Positions 26,137-34,794 of a stretch of 39,690 bases of DNA are shown here, in pieces. The notes beneath the pieces are model-generated. The model searched no databases and was not told where the DNA came from. It saw nothing but the letters and a program-made list of their open reading frames with translations. Source of the stretch: Bacteroidales bacterium (GTDB taxonomy: Bacteria; Bacteroidota; Bacteroidia; Bacteroidales; JAADJA01); the NCBI GenBank assembly GCA_026984135.1, contig JALSSR010000214.1, positions 1 to 39,690 of the forward strand, given 5' to 3'. Made by a program: the position numbers and the translations under genes. Positions within the stretch are counted from its first letter, which is position 1. Every line of letters begins with the position of its first letter.

Positions 26137-28761
26137 CTATTCCGTCTCTACAATATTATATCCGTCAACACTTAAACGCACCTTTTTATTTTTTAAATAC
26201 TTATTTCTAATTCTTGCATTAAGCACCCTAACTTCACCCGGCAACAATGAAACATAATTATCCGACCACAAAACCGGAAGAATTGCATTTCCCGTTTTAC
26301 CGTCAATAATTTCAGTATGAATAAAAAAGGCTATGTGCCGGCTTTTATTTTTCAGAGTTACGGCAAACTCCGTAAATTCTTTTTCTTTTGATTGAGAAAA
26401 AGAGTTTACAACTTCTGCAAGAGGCATACTACTAAGTTGTTCATAATCAGCATATTGTTTTGATGGAGTGTGATAATACCAGCCTTCAACATCAGCCTCA
26501 TAATCCAAAATATCAGGTTTGGCCGATATCCAGTAAAAGTTGTTGTCAATCTCGTTTCCACTCTCATCAAGCAGCCTTGTATCAATGAAATAAACCGGCG
26601 AGTTCCATTTCATACCGGGCATTTTCAATACTTTTATACTTGAATTTGCCTTTAAATCGGCTTTCAAATCCTTATCAAATTTCAATACCGAATTTATATC
26701 ATAAACTTTCACCTTAAGAGTACACCCGTTTTTATCGTTAAGCCTGTCGTTTACAAGAAAAATAGAATTTTCCGAATAGTCATAAACGGCGTGATAGGGC
26801 TGCGATGCTTTTTTGGTTCCGTAATAAGCGCCGTTAGGCATAAGATAATAATCGTATAGTTGCCAATACATTTCGGGCCAAGCCGAATTAAGCATCCACT
26901 GTATCACGCCGGTTGCTTTATACCTGTAAGCTGAAAAAGCTTCAAACATAGGCCGCATCAATTCATAGTTCATGACCTGCGCCTTTTTTGCGAAGTCTTC
27001 AATGCCTGTTATCTTTCCGTATCTGGCTTCCAAAGCAGTTGTATATCTATCAAGATTATCGAACTCATAGCGGCCGCAATGAAAATTCCAAATAGTGTCA
27101 ATGGGCCAAAGATGACCGCTGGAAATCATTTTTTTAATACTTTCCAAAGGCGGAACCTGAGCTCCGGGACCCGTTTCCGTATTAAATCCGAAAGCTCCGC
27201 CGTACAATGTATCGGCAAACCAATAAACCGGAGGCTCGTAAGCATAAGGACCACGCATTTTCACGCCTGTATGCCCGGTGGGAGTTTGCCATTCTTTGGC
27301 GGAAGGAAGATAGACCCGTGTGGAGTCATATTCCGTAAAGGTTTTCATATATCTTTTTTCCAGCTCAGGTTTCGGTTTGCAGTCGCTACCGCCAAGCCAG
27401 GAGAAAATTGACGGATGATTGCGAAGCCATATTATCTGATCCTGCCAGGCTTTGCTCATCATATCAACATCATTGTCCGATAAAATTCCTCCGAACTCTT
27501 CATCACAATACTTTCCGAGATAGTCTTCCCATTCCCAATGGCAGCTCCAACCTACCATAACGAGAATCCCCATTTTATCGCAAAGGTTGTAAAGAGTTTG
27601 ATCTTTACCCCAAAAGCCTTCTAACCTGATGGTATTCAGATTCATATCCTTGACATATTCCAATTGATGTCGAATGGATTCTTTTGTGTCGTCAAGCAGC
27701 AGACGGTCAACCCAGCCGCCGCCCCGGATCAATATCTTTTTCCCGTTAATTTTAAACCCCCGGTGACCATCTTTGGTAAAGAAATCGGAAACGGTTCTTA
27801 TGCCGAAATCAATACTTTTTCTGTCAGAGATAACTCCATTGTAATGAAATTCGAATCCGGCTGAGTACAGGTGTGGAATTCCTAAAGTGTGAGGCCACCA
27901 TAATTGCGGATTCTTAATATTTAGTTCACTAAACTCCTTTGTTGTAAACAATATCTTTTTCGATTCATTTGCTTTAATCTCCACCGGTTTCGACAACCTA
28001 TTTCCATTGACTATCATTACAATTTCCCCTTTATGATTCTCATCCGAGTAGTTTGTTACTTCCACCGATGCAGTAAGTACCGCTTCCGACAAATCCTCAC
28101 TTAGTTTACTGGCAACAAAAGGTTTGGATATCCCGATACCACCGTTCACTTCAATATAAACCGGTCTGAAGATACCCATATTGTTGTCGGGAGGAGCCGG
28201 ATTCCAATCAACAAAACCGATTGAAAAATCACCCTTAACAGGAGGAAAAACTTCTACAGCCAAAAAATTCCTTCCCTTTCTTATTTTATCCAAAATGTTA
28301 AAAGAAAATTGCCGGAAAGCATTTTTCACCTGTGATGTGTCGGCAATTTGCACACCGTTCAACCAAATGTTTGCTTTATAGTTTATTCCGTCAAAATGAA
28401 GCAACACCGTTTCCGGCTGCCCGTCAATATCAAATCCGGTACGATACCACCAAGGAGAGTTAAAAATACTTGAATTGATACGGTTTAGATTATCATCTTT
28501 AAAAATATCTTTATAAACATTATTTTGTACAAGAGCGTGCAAAACGGTTGAGGGTACATTTGCGGGATACAGCCCTCTATTGTCAAATCCGGCGGAACTG
28601 ATTTCCTTAGCGCCAACCCGAATTGAATCGGAACTTTGGATTTCCCAGTTGTCAAGACTTTTTACGAAAAAGCCTTTCGATCCCTGATCAGAACAGGACG
28701 AAAAAAGGAAAACAACGAGTGCTACCGGAATTACGCGAAAAATTGTTTTTAAACAACTCAT
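26137..28761 (-). CDS. GH2 lipoprotein, probable exo-beta-D-glucosaminidase
   Basis: An 874-residue glycoside hydrolase family 2 enzyme with a lipoprotein signal (LFSSC, Cys23). A sugar-binding domain (about 60-205, with SPWWYRTGF and LHFDGINYKANIWLNG) and an Ig-like domain precede the TIM barrel (RGGGWVDRLLLDD at 346-358). The usual acid/base Glu is replaced by Asp460 in SWLGGSD, and the nucleophile is Glu529 in FNTETGPG. As I recall, the Asp acid/base and a later Glu mark the exo-beta-glucosaminidase (CsxA, D469/E541) subfamily rather than beta-mannosidases, which have a Glu. The neighbouring deaminase and kinases fit glucosamine release. It heads the left arm from the divergent promoter region. 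Location: probably periplasmic or surface lipoprotein. Confidence 0.85.
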   Translation of the reverse strand: MSCLKTIFRVIPVALVVFLFSSCSDQGSKGFFVKSLDNWEIQSSDSIRVGAKEISSAGFDNRGLYPANVPSTVLHALVQNNVYKDIFKDDNLNRINSSIFNSPWWYRTGFDIDGQPETVLLHFDGINYKANIWLNGVQIADTSQVKNAFRQFSFNILDKIRKGRNFLAVEVFPPVKGDFSIGFVDWNPAPPDNNMGIFRPVYIEVNGGIGISKPFVASKLSEDLSEAVLTASVEVTNYSDENHKGEIVMIVNGNRLSKPVEIKANESKKILFTTKEFSELNIKNPQLWWPHTLGIPHLYSAGFEFHYNGVISDRKSIDFGIRTVSDFFTKDGHRGFKINGKKILIRGGGWVDRLLLDDTKESIRHQLEYVKDMNLNTIRLEGFWGKDQTLYNLCDKMGILVMVGWSCHWEWEDYLGKYCDEEFGGILSDNDVDMMSKAWQDQIIWLRNHPSIFSWLGGSDCKPKPELEKRYMKTFTEYDSTRVYLPSAKEWQTPTGHTGVKMRGPYAYEPPVYWFADTLYGGAFGFNTETGPGAQVPPLESIKKMISSGHLWPIDTIWNFHCGRYEFDNLDRYTTALEARYGKITGIEDFAKKAQVMNYELMRPMFEAFSAYRYKATGVIQWMLNSAWPEMYWQLYDYYLMPNGAYYGTKKASQPYHAVYDYSENSIFLVNDRLNDKNGCTLKVKVYDINSVLKFDKDLKADLKANSSIKVLKMPGMKWNSPVYFIDTRLLDESGNEIDNNFYWISAKPDILDYEADVEGWYYHTPSKQYADYEQLSSMPLAEVVNSFSQSKEKEFTEFAVTLKNKSRHIAFFIHTEIIDGKTGNAILPVLWSDNYVSLLPGEVRVLNARIRNKYLKNKKVRLSVDGYNIVETE

Positions 28762-28804
28762 AATAATATAATGTATAAAAGTAGAAAATCTTAAAACGAC
28801 GGTG

Positions 28805-28835
28805 TAAAAGTATAAAAAGTAAAAATACTATGCAA
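28805..28835 (-). promoter_or_regulatory. Predicted promoter of the left arm (GH2-MFS-ROK-ROK-nagB)
   Basis: On the minus strand TTGC (28832-28835) and TACTTTTA (28805-28812) are separated by 19 bases. This is the correct spacing with a one-base deviation in each element. It would give a leader of about 40 bases to the GH2 ATG. The -33 element overlaps the operator candidate. Confidence 0.45.
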
Positions 28836-28855
28836 TTATTTGCGCAATTATTTGC
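28832..28855. promoter_or_regulatory. Operator candidate A: exact 12-bp tandem GCAATTATTTGC
   Basis: GCAATTATTTGC occurs twice head to tail (28832-28843, 28844-28855). The junction creates a TTGCGCAA palindrome with a central CpG, and the 20 bases around it (28834-28853) match their reverse complement in 8 of 10 half-positions. This is the form expected of a LacI-family operator. It overlaps the -33 element of the left-arm promoter. Confidence 0.6.
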
Positions 28856-29057
28856 ACTATTTATAAAGATTTTAAATTGTTTGGAATGCACTTATTTGGA
28901 ATCAAAATAAATTACATCGAACAAGGCAAATTAGTCATACCGGAGCCCCTGAAGACAAAACAACTTTATAGCACTTATTTTCAGCTTATTATAGCCTCCT
29001 AACTCTCATCACTGTGATATATCATTACGAAAAACATGAAATTTCTTTATAAAAATA

Positions 29058-29089
29058 TTTGCTCAATTAAAATATTGTAATTAATTTTG
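29058..29089 (+). promoter_or_regulatory. susC promoter (TTTG-N20-TAATTTTG)
   Basis: TTTG at 29058-29061 and TAATTTTG at 29082-29089 match both consensus elements exactly with a 20-base spacer. Transcription should begin near 29095, giving a leader of about 45 bases before susC. Confidence 0.8.
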
Positions 29090-29092
29090 TGT

Positions 29093-29114
29093 GCAAATTA
29101 TTGCGCATAAATAG
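29093..29114. promoter_or_regulatory. Operator candidate B at the susC transcription start
   Basis: GCAAATTATTGC (29093-29104) is a near-perfect 12-bp palindrome. The overlapping core ATTGCGCAT again has a central CpG. Read on the minus strand, the site TGCGCAATAATTTGCAC differs from candidate A (TGCGCAATTATTTGCAC) at one base in 17. It covers the predicted transcription start, the classic position for repression. Confidence 0.6.
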
Positions 29115-29140
29115 TTGATTTGAATTTAAAAAACAGATAA

Positions 29141-32100
29141 ATGAAAAAGTTTTACTCGCTATTGATTTTGATTCTAAGCGCTACTTCGTTAATGGCTCAG
29201 ATTTCCGTTGAAGGAACTGTTTACGATAAAGATTCGGGGGAAACATTGCCTGGCGTCACCATTATTGTAAAAGGGACTACAAAGGGGGGCATAACCGATA
29301 TTAACGGCAAGTTCAATATCAACTTGCCCGAAACGGCAGACACTCTGGAGTTTTCGTACATAGGCTACAAGACCCGGGATATAGCCGTAAAAGGAAGAAC
29401 AAAGCTGGACATTTACCTTGAAATAAGTGCCAAACAACTTGACGAGGTCGTTGTTGTAGGGTACGGGGTTCAGAAGAAAAGTGATGTTACAGGAGCTTTG
29501 TCTTCGATAAACGGTAAGGAAATTGCCGAGACACACCAACAGAACCTTGCCTCCATTATTCAGGGAAGAGCTGCCGGTGTAACCGTAACCTCGAACAGCG
29601 GATCGCCGGGCCGGCCGGAAGAGATTGCCATTAGGGGAATAAGCTCAATCAACGGCTCTCCTCCATTGTGGATTGTAGATGGCGTGCCTACATCAGGCGG
29701 AGTAAATCCACAGGATATTGAGAGTATGGAAATACTTAAAGATGCTTCGGCAACTGCTATTTACGGCACGAAAGGTGCTAACGGAGTCATTTTGGTTACT
29801 ACGAAAAAAGGTAAAAAAGGAGATATGGTCATTAATTATGAAAACCGTTTTTCCTGGGGGCAGTTATACAAAAAATTGAACCTTGCCACTGCAAAACAAT
29901 GGGCAAAACTGCGCTCTGAAGCTTACAGCAATGCGGGACTACCTGTACCACCTGCTCTGGAAGAATCGTATGGCGAAGGTACCGACTGGCAGGATGCTGT
30001 CACACGAACTGCCGCCTCAACTAACAATTACCTTTCATTATCCGGCGGCTCGGAGAAGATTTCCTGGTTGATGAGTGCCAATTATAACACACAACAGGGA
30101 ATAGTTCAAAAATCGGATGCCGATGCTCTCGATATTCGCCTGAATACAAGCGTCAAGATGAAGAAATGGCTTACCGTCGGCGAAAACTTTTCTTTCTCAG
30201 GAACAACCACACATCTCATCAATGAAGATGACGAATGGAATGCTATTATGATTGAAGCCATCGCTATTGATCCGCTAACAAAAGTTAGAAAAGAAGACGG
30301 TAGTTGGGACGGTTCGCAGTGGAATACGGTTAATAATCCGGTAGCACACCTTGACAGAACAAAGGATGAAATAAAAGACTTTGACCTTGGGGGAAATTTT
30401 TTCGCTGATGTAACTTTCCTGAAAGATTTTACTTTTACTTCAAGACTCGGCTATTCCCAAACTCACAGTAATTATTACAACTGGATTCCCACTTTCTTTG
30501 TGAAAACAGGAGAAGAAAATTCACAAACATCGGTTACACGCGACTATTATCAGGGACAGGAATGGGTTTTCTCAAACTTTCTGACCTGGAATCACCGGTT
30601 TAATAAGCACGCTTTCAAGGTTATGATAGGTATGGAATCGGAACGTGATTACGGTGAATGGTTTGGCGTTACGGCTTCAGACCTGATCTCGGAATCGGAA
30701 CACCTGATTTACATTGACAACGCCACGGGCAATATGAACGCTTCGGCAAACGGACTTGCAAGTGATGTCAGATACGTGTCCTATTTCGGACGTTTGAATT
30801 ACAACTACGATGAAAAATATTTTATCACTGCCAATGTCAGGCGAATGGGCTCTTCGATGTTCGGGCCGGATAACCGTTGGGGAACCTTTCCTTCGGCTTC
30901 TGCCGGATGGAAGATCAATAAGGAAGGTTTTATGGAAAACATTGAAATCATCAACACCTTAAAATTACGCCTGGGATATGGATTGACCGGAAACGACAGA
31001 GCGCTTCAGCCGTATTCATATTATGCCACTTCGGTCTCAGGTCAGCGGTATGTTTTCGGAAATCAAATTACGGATGGAGTTTCATTTCCGCGTATCCCGA
31101 ATAATGAACTTCACTGGGAGGAGAAAACTTCGGTTGATATAGGCGTGGATCTTTCTATGTGGGGTGATAAGTTTACATTCACAGCCGATTACTTTATTGA
31201 TAAAACGGGTCAGATGATCTACGACCCTGATTTGCCGGGTCACGTGGGAACACAGGAGATGCCCTACACAAATGTGGCATCTATGCAAAACAAAGGAATT
31301 GAGATGGTTGCAGGTTACAGGAATTTTGACCATAAATTAAAGTATAATTTTAAACTTAATTTCAGTCATATTAAAAATGAGGTACTTAACCTTGGAAGTG
31401 CAACATATATTCCGGCGGCTACCTTCATGCAACTCGGTTATATTTCCCGTACGGAAGTGGGACATCCGATGGCTTCTTTCTATGGCTATGTAACGGATGG
31501 ACTTTTTCAGAATCAGGCAGAGGTTGACAGCTACACAAAACCTGACGGAACTCCTATTCAGCCAAATGCCGCTCCCGGAGATATACGTTACAAGGCAGAT
31601 GAAAACGGCGAACTCATTACCGATTTTATAGGCAGCCCTTTCCCGGACTTCACGGCAGGCCTTAATATGAATTTCAGTTATAACAATTTCAGTTTGCTGG
31701 TATTCTTTTACGGTGTTTACGGAAATGAAATATTCAATGCAACAAAATTTTACAATTTCAACTCAAGCGTAAGATATAATGTGGATGCTTCGTTGATGGA
31801 CAGATGGCTGGTAGAAGGCGATACCGATGATCCGAACCTCGCCCGTCTGAATATTAATGATGCAAATAACAGTTTGCGTTCCGACAGATTTGTTGAGGAC
31901 GGTTCATATCTGAGATTGAAAAACCTTCAACTGGAATACAACCTGCCCAAATCAATATTCGGAAAGGTTGAAATATATTCATTAAAAGTATTTGTAGGAG
32001 CCGATAATCTTTTCACACTGACAAAATACTCCGGATTTGATCCGGAAGTCGGTATCGGCTATAACAATAATCCTTTGGATCGCGGTATTGATCGTGCCCG

Positions 32101-32149
32101 TTATCCAAGCCCCAGAACTTATTATGTAGGACTAAATCTTAGCTTTTAA
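29141..32149 (+). CDS. susC: SusC-family TonB-dependent outer-membrane transporter
   Basis: A 1002-residue outer-membrane importer. After the signal peptide (1-20) comes a carboxypeptidase-regulatory-like domain (SVEGTVYDKDSGETLPGVTI, about 22-95). A TonB-box-like stretch DEVVVVGYG follows, then the plug (about 115-225, with GVQKKSDVTGALSSI and RGISSINGSPPLWIVDGVP) and a 22-strand barrel ending in YYVGLNLSF. SusC proteins import oligosaccharides captured by the SusD lid. It has no N-terminal STN signalling domain, so control by an ECF sigma/anti-sigma pair is not expected. It is first in the right arm, 10 bases before susD. The substrate is inferred to be chitosan oligosaccharides. Confidence 0.95.
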   Translation: MKKFYSLLILILSATSLMAQISVEGTVYDKDSGETLPGVTIIVKGTTKGGITDINGKFNINLPETADTLEFSYIGYKTRDIAVKGRTKLDIYLEISAKQLDEVVVVGYGVQKKSDVTGALSSINGKEIAETHQQNLASIIQGRAAGVTVTSNSGSPGRPEEIAIRGISSINGSPPLWIVDGVPTSGGVNPQDIESMEILKDASATAIYGTKGANGVILVTTKKGKKGDMVINYENRFSWGQLYKKLNLATAKQWAKLRSEAYSNAGLPVPPALEESYGEGTDWQDAVTRTAASTNNYLSLSGGSEKISWLMSANYNTQQGIVQKSDADALDIRLNTSVKMKKWLTVGENFSFSGTTTHLINEDDEWNAIMIEAIAIDPLTKVRKEDGSWDGSQWNTVNNPVAHLDRTKDEIKDFDLGGNFFADVTFLKDFTFTSRLGYSQTHSNYYNWIPTFFVKTGEENSQTSVTRDYYQGQEWVFSNFLTWNHRFNKHAFKVMIGMESERDYGEWFGVTASDLISESEHLIYIDNATGNMNASANGLASDVRYVSYFGRLNYNYDEKYFITANVRRMGSSMFGPDNRWGTFPSASAGWKINKEGFMENIEIINTLKLRLGYGLTGNDRALQPYSYYATSVSGQRYVFGNQITDGVSFPRIPNNELHWEEKTSVDIGVDLSMWGDKFTFTADYFIDKTGQMIYDPDLPGHVGTQEMPYTNVASMQNKGIEMVAGYRNFDHKLKYNFKLNFSHIKNEVLNLGSATYIPAATFMQLGYISRTEVGHPMASFYGYVTDGLFQNQAEVDSYTKPDGTPIQPNAAPGDIRYKADENGELITDFIGSPFPDFTAGLNMNFSYNNFSLLVFFYGVYGNEIFNATKFYNFNSSVRYNVDASLMDRWLVEGDTDDPNLARLNINDANNSLRSDRFVEDGSYLRLKNLQLEYNLPKSIFGKVEIYSLKVFVGADNLFTLTKYSGFDPEVGIGYNNNPLDRGIDRARYPSPRTYYVGLNLSF

Positions 32150-32159
32150 ACTGAAAAAG

Positions 32160-33623
32160 ATGAAAAAATTATATTTTTACACACTGGCCCTTACGGCAAT
32201 GTTGTCAATAATGACAACAGGTTGCAAAAAAGAATTTCTCGAAGTGGAACCACCGACACAGGTGATGCAAGACTTCTTCACATCGGAAGAAAATGCCAAA
32301 CTGGCCATCACAGGGTGTTATGATGTTATGGGTTGGGATGGCAACCATAACACTATTCCGTTTTTCTTTGGTGATATTATTGGTCGCGACGGATGGAAAG
32401 GCGGTGATATAGGATCGGATCAGGATTGGATGGACGACCTCATCAACTTCAACTACACACCTGATAACTATATGTTGAATATTGCCTGGAAAAACTATTA
32501 TATTGCAATAAACAGATGCAATACGGCCATTGAAAATATTTCAAAAATGACACCCGATATGATCTCGGACGGAGCGAAAGCAAATCTGATAGCACAGGCA
32601 AGATTTGTAAGAGCTTACTTCTATTTTCAACTTACCAAAACCTGGGGCAGGGTGCCTCTTGTTGATCATGTTTTAAGTCCCAGTGAATATCAGCAACCTC
32701 TTGCGGATCAATCCGAAATATGGAGCTTTATTGAGCAGGATCTTATTGCAGCCTCACAAGTTCTACCTTCGGTAACGGTACAAAATCCCGAAGATATAGG
32801 ACGTGCCACAAAGGGAGCGGCTCTCGCTTTTCTTGCAAAAGCCTATATTTTTCAGAAAAAATGGGGAGATGCAAAGACCATTACGGATCAAATAATAGCC
32901 GAAAATGATTATTCGCTGCTTCCTAATTATGAGGATGTTTTTAAGATGGAAAATGAGAATAATCCTGAAATTGTTTTCTCAATACAGTTCAAAGAGACCG
33001 GTAACGGTGATTATGGAGATGAAAACGAAGGGACAATGCTTTGTGTTTATATGGAAACGAGAAACCATCCTTTCGCAGGAATCGGAGGCTGGGGATTTAA
33101 CTGCCCCACACAGGCTCTTGTTGATGAGTACGAACCTGGTGACCCGCGAATGGAAGCCACGATTATTCATAACGGCGAAACTCTTTGGGAGGGTACTCCC
33201 GACGAATCCACATTCAATACTATGTTTGCAACCAATATTGATCACTACAGCAACCAGAAATATTGTTTGCCGGCTTCGCAACAACCGGCAGATTTTTCGG
33301 ATGCTTCAAAAAACTGGATAGTTATCAGGTATGCAGAAGTACTGCTTTGGAATGCCGAGGCTGCTTTTCATACAGGTGGCGACTGGCAAACACCCTTGCA
33401 GCAAGTCAGAGACAGGGCAGGTCTCGGCCCGTCTCCTTATGAAGGTTTAGAAGCCATTTACCACGAGCGCAGGGTGGAACTTGCAATGGAAGGCCATCGT
33501 TTCTGGGATATTGTCAGACAGGGTCGCGGAGAAGAGGTGTTGGGACAATATGGTTTTGTGGAAGGGATAAATAACTATTTCCCCATTTCACAGGATCAGC
33601 TTGACTTGAGTGATATCTGGTAA
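32160..33623 (+). CDS. susD: SusD/RagB-family glycan-binding lipoprotein
   Basis: A 487-residue surface lipoprotein with lipobox MTTGC (Cys22) followed by KKEFLEVEPPTQV, the usual SusD start. The N-terminal helical repeats include YIAINRCNTAIENI and LIAQARFVRAYFYFQLTKTWGRVPLVD. The C-terminal half has WIVIRYAEVLLWNAEAAF and the family end YHERRVELAMEGHRFWDIVRQGRGEEVLG. It forms the hinged lid on SusC, and the pair is a unit with a 10-base gap. The length is at the shorter end for the family, and the binding-site residues cannot be read from sequence alone. Confidence 0.95.
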   Translation: MKKLYFYTLALTAMLSIMTTGCKKEFLEVEPPTQVMQDFFTSEENAKLAITGCYDVMGWDGNHNTIPFFFGDIIGRDGWKGGDIGSDQDWMDDLINFNYTPDNYMLNIAWKNYYIAINRCNTAIENISKMTPDMISDGAKANLIAQARFVRAYFYFQLTKTWGRVPLVDHVLSPSEYQQPLADQSEIWSFIEQDLIAASQVLPSVTVQNPEDIGRATKGAALAFLAKAYIFQKKWGDAKTITDQIIAENDYSLLPNYEDVFKMENENNPEIVFSIQFKETGNGDYGDENEGTMLCVYMETRNHPFAGIGGWGFNCPTQALVDEYEPGDPRMEATIIHNGETLWEGTPDESTFNTMFATNIDHYSNQKYCLPASQQPADFSDASKNWIVIRYAEVLLWNAEAAFHTGGDWQTPLQQVRDRAGLGPSPYEGLEAIYHERRVELAMEGHRFWDIVRQGRGEEVLGQYGFVEGINNYFPISQDQLDLSDIW

Positions 33624-33678
33624 AGAAATAACGTGTTGACTTAGAACAATTAAATATATGAATAAGCGTTTAGCACGA

Positions 33679-33710
33679 TTGAAAAATAAATTATTGTATT
33701 ACTAACTTTA
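33679..33710 (+). promoter_or_regulatory. Weak internal promoter candidate before the PKD lipoprotein gene
   Basis: TTGA (33679-33682), a 20-base spacer and TAACTTTA (33703-33710) resemble the promoter with a mismatch in each element. The 99-base gap after susD leaves room for it. It may give extra transcription of the PKD lipoprotein gene. Confidence 0.25.
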
Positions 33711-33722
33711 AATATTAAGATT

Positions 33723-34724
33723 ATGATTAGAAAACTTTTTATCGGAATTATTTCCCTTGCAGTACTCACAATGAGTTCGTGCAAAAAAGATGAAACTACC
33801 GACACCGGAACACCGGGTCCGGTAACAATTACCTACACCGTTAACGGTAACGTTGTAAGTTATCATGCCGAAGCAACAAATGCTGTAAGTTATGCTTGGG
33901 ATCTTGGAAACGGTGAAACACCTACGGGACAAGATGTTACAGGAACTTATTCATTTCCCGGCGATTACACTGTGAAATGCACAGCCAAAGGTCGTGAAAG
34001 CGACACACATGCAACCAAAACAGTTAATGTACCCGAAGGCGACCCTAATATTTTCAATGAAGTAAATCTGTTACTTTCAGGTTACAACAGTGCAACGGGT
34101 GAAAGCGAAACAGTATGGACATGGGTAGATGCTCCAGGAGTTATGGGTGATGGCCCCCGCGACGGCGTCCCCGACACTGTTTATTTTAACCCCATTGATC
34201 AAAGCTGGTGGCAAAACGAAGGTGGCGACATTGACGAAAATGCTTTGGATGACGAATATATGTTTAAACTGAATGCTCAAATGGAGTATGTTAATGATTT
34301 CAAAACGGCATTTATGGTTAACTGGGCCTGGGCTGCCGTCAGAGGTTATGCTACCCCGGGTATCTGGGAGGATGTTGCTTATGAAGGATACAATAACGGC
34401 CAGTCTCCGATGATTTCACAATGGAGCGTTGAACATATTGAAAATATTAACGACACTTTGACATTTGAAACACAGATTGGTGACCAGATGATGCCGGGTG
34501 CCTATGTTATCCATCTGACAAACAATGCTTCACTCGGTATGGAATCAAAAGGATATGACTATCAGATTTTGAAACTTACTACCGATACACTTTGGGTTCG
34601 TTATGACAACACATTCCCCGATAATCTCGGAGATTTCTACGATCCCGATGAACTTGCTAACGAAGGAGCTACTCCGGGTGACCCTGATGAGGCATACCTG
34701 AAACTTGTAAGAAAACAGAATTAA
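33723..34724 (+). CDS. PKD-domain surface glycan-binding lipoprotein (SusE/F position)
   Basis: A 333-residue lipoprotein with lipobox TMSSC (Cys20) and a Lys-Lys-Asp-Glu tail typical of surface display. Residues about 32-105 form a PKD-like domain (AVSYAWDLGNGETPTG, GTYSFPGDYTVKCTAKG). Residues about 110-333 form a second domain rich in Trp: WTWVDAPGVMGDGP, DQSWWQNEGGD, DDEYMFKL and MVNWAWAAVRG. I associate this pattern with the lipocalin-like glycan-binding modules found behind PKD domains in other polysaccharide loci. It is probably the locus's surface glycan-binding protein, having no catalytic motif that I recognise. A strong terminator follows 12 bases after its stop. Confidence 0.75.
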   Translation: MIRKLFIGIISLAVLTMSSCKKDETTDTGTPGPVTITYTVNGNVVSYHAEATNAVSYAWDLGNGETPTGQDVTGTYSFPGDYTVKCTAKGRESDTHATKTVNVPEGDPNIFNEVNLLLSGYNSATGESETVWTWVDAPGVMGDGPRDGVPDTVYFNPIDQSWWQNEGGDIDENALDDEYMFKLNAQMEYVNDFKTAFMVNWAWAAVRGYATPGIWEDVAYEGYNNGQSPMISQWSVEHIENINDTLTFETQIGDQMMPGAYVIHLTNNASLGMESKGYDYQILKLTTDTLWVRYDNTFPDNLGDFYDPDELANEGATPGDPDEAYLKLVRKQN

Positions 34725-34736
34725 TTTTCTCATATC

Positions 34737-34773
34737 AAATCCGCCGGAATTCAAAATGCCGGCGGATTTTTTT
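34737..34773 (+). terminator. Rho-independent terminator between the PKD lipoprotein and GH8 genes
   Basis: AAATCCGCCGG (34737-34747) pairs perfectly with CCGGCGGATTT (34759-34769) around an 11-base loop, and T residues continue to 34773. It lies inside the operon, only 21 bases before the GH8 start, with no promoter between. It therefore probably attenuates GH8 expression. An ATG in its loop (34756) is in frame with GH8 but is not the likely start. Confidence 0.8.
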
Positions 34774-34794
34774 ATCATATTAATAAAAGTTGCT

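Larger units (their letters stand above)
28762..29140. other. Divergent regulatory region of the glycan utilisation locus
   Basis: The 379 bases between the GH2 and SusC genes contain a promoter for each arm (28805-28835 minus, 29058-29089 plus) and two related operator candidates (28832-28855 and 29093-29114). The middle (28860-29050) has no gene. A further half-match (TGCACTTATTTGG, near 28888) and a short dyad ATCACTGTGAT (29008-29018) may be additional sites. Confidence 0.7.

Noticed and set aside
26137-28761. Beta-mannosidase assignment for the GH2 gene
   Set aside because: The acid/base position carries Asp in a GSD motif and the surrounding genes handle glucosamine-6-phosphate. The general GH2 family is certain; mannosidase activity is not excluded but is less likely.
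29008-29018. CRP-like site ATCACTGTGAT in the divergent region
   Set aside because: The dyad is only 5 bp and does not match a full CRP site. It is kept as a note in the regulatory region rather than called.
34756-34794. Upstream in-frame ATG for the GH8 gene
   Set aside because: The ATG is in the loop of a strong terminator and would put charged and irregular residues before an otherwise ideal signal peptide that starts at 34795.
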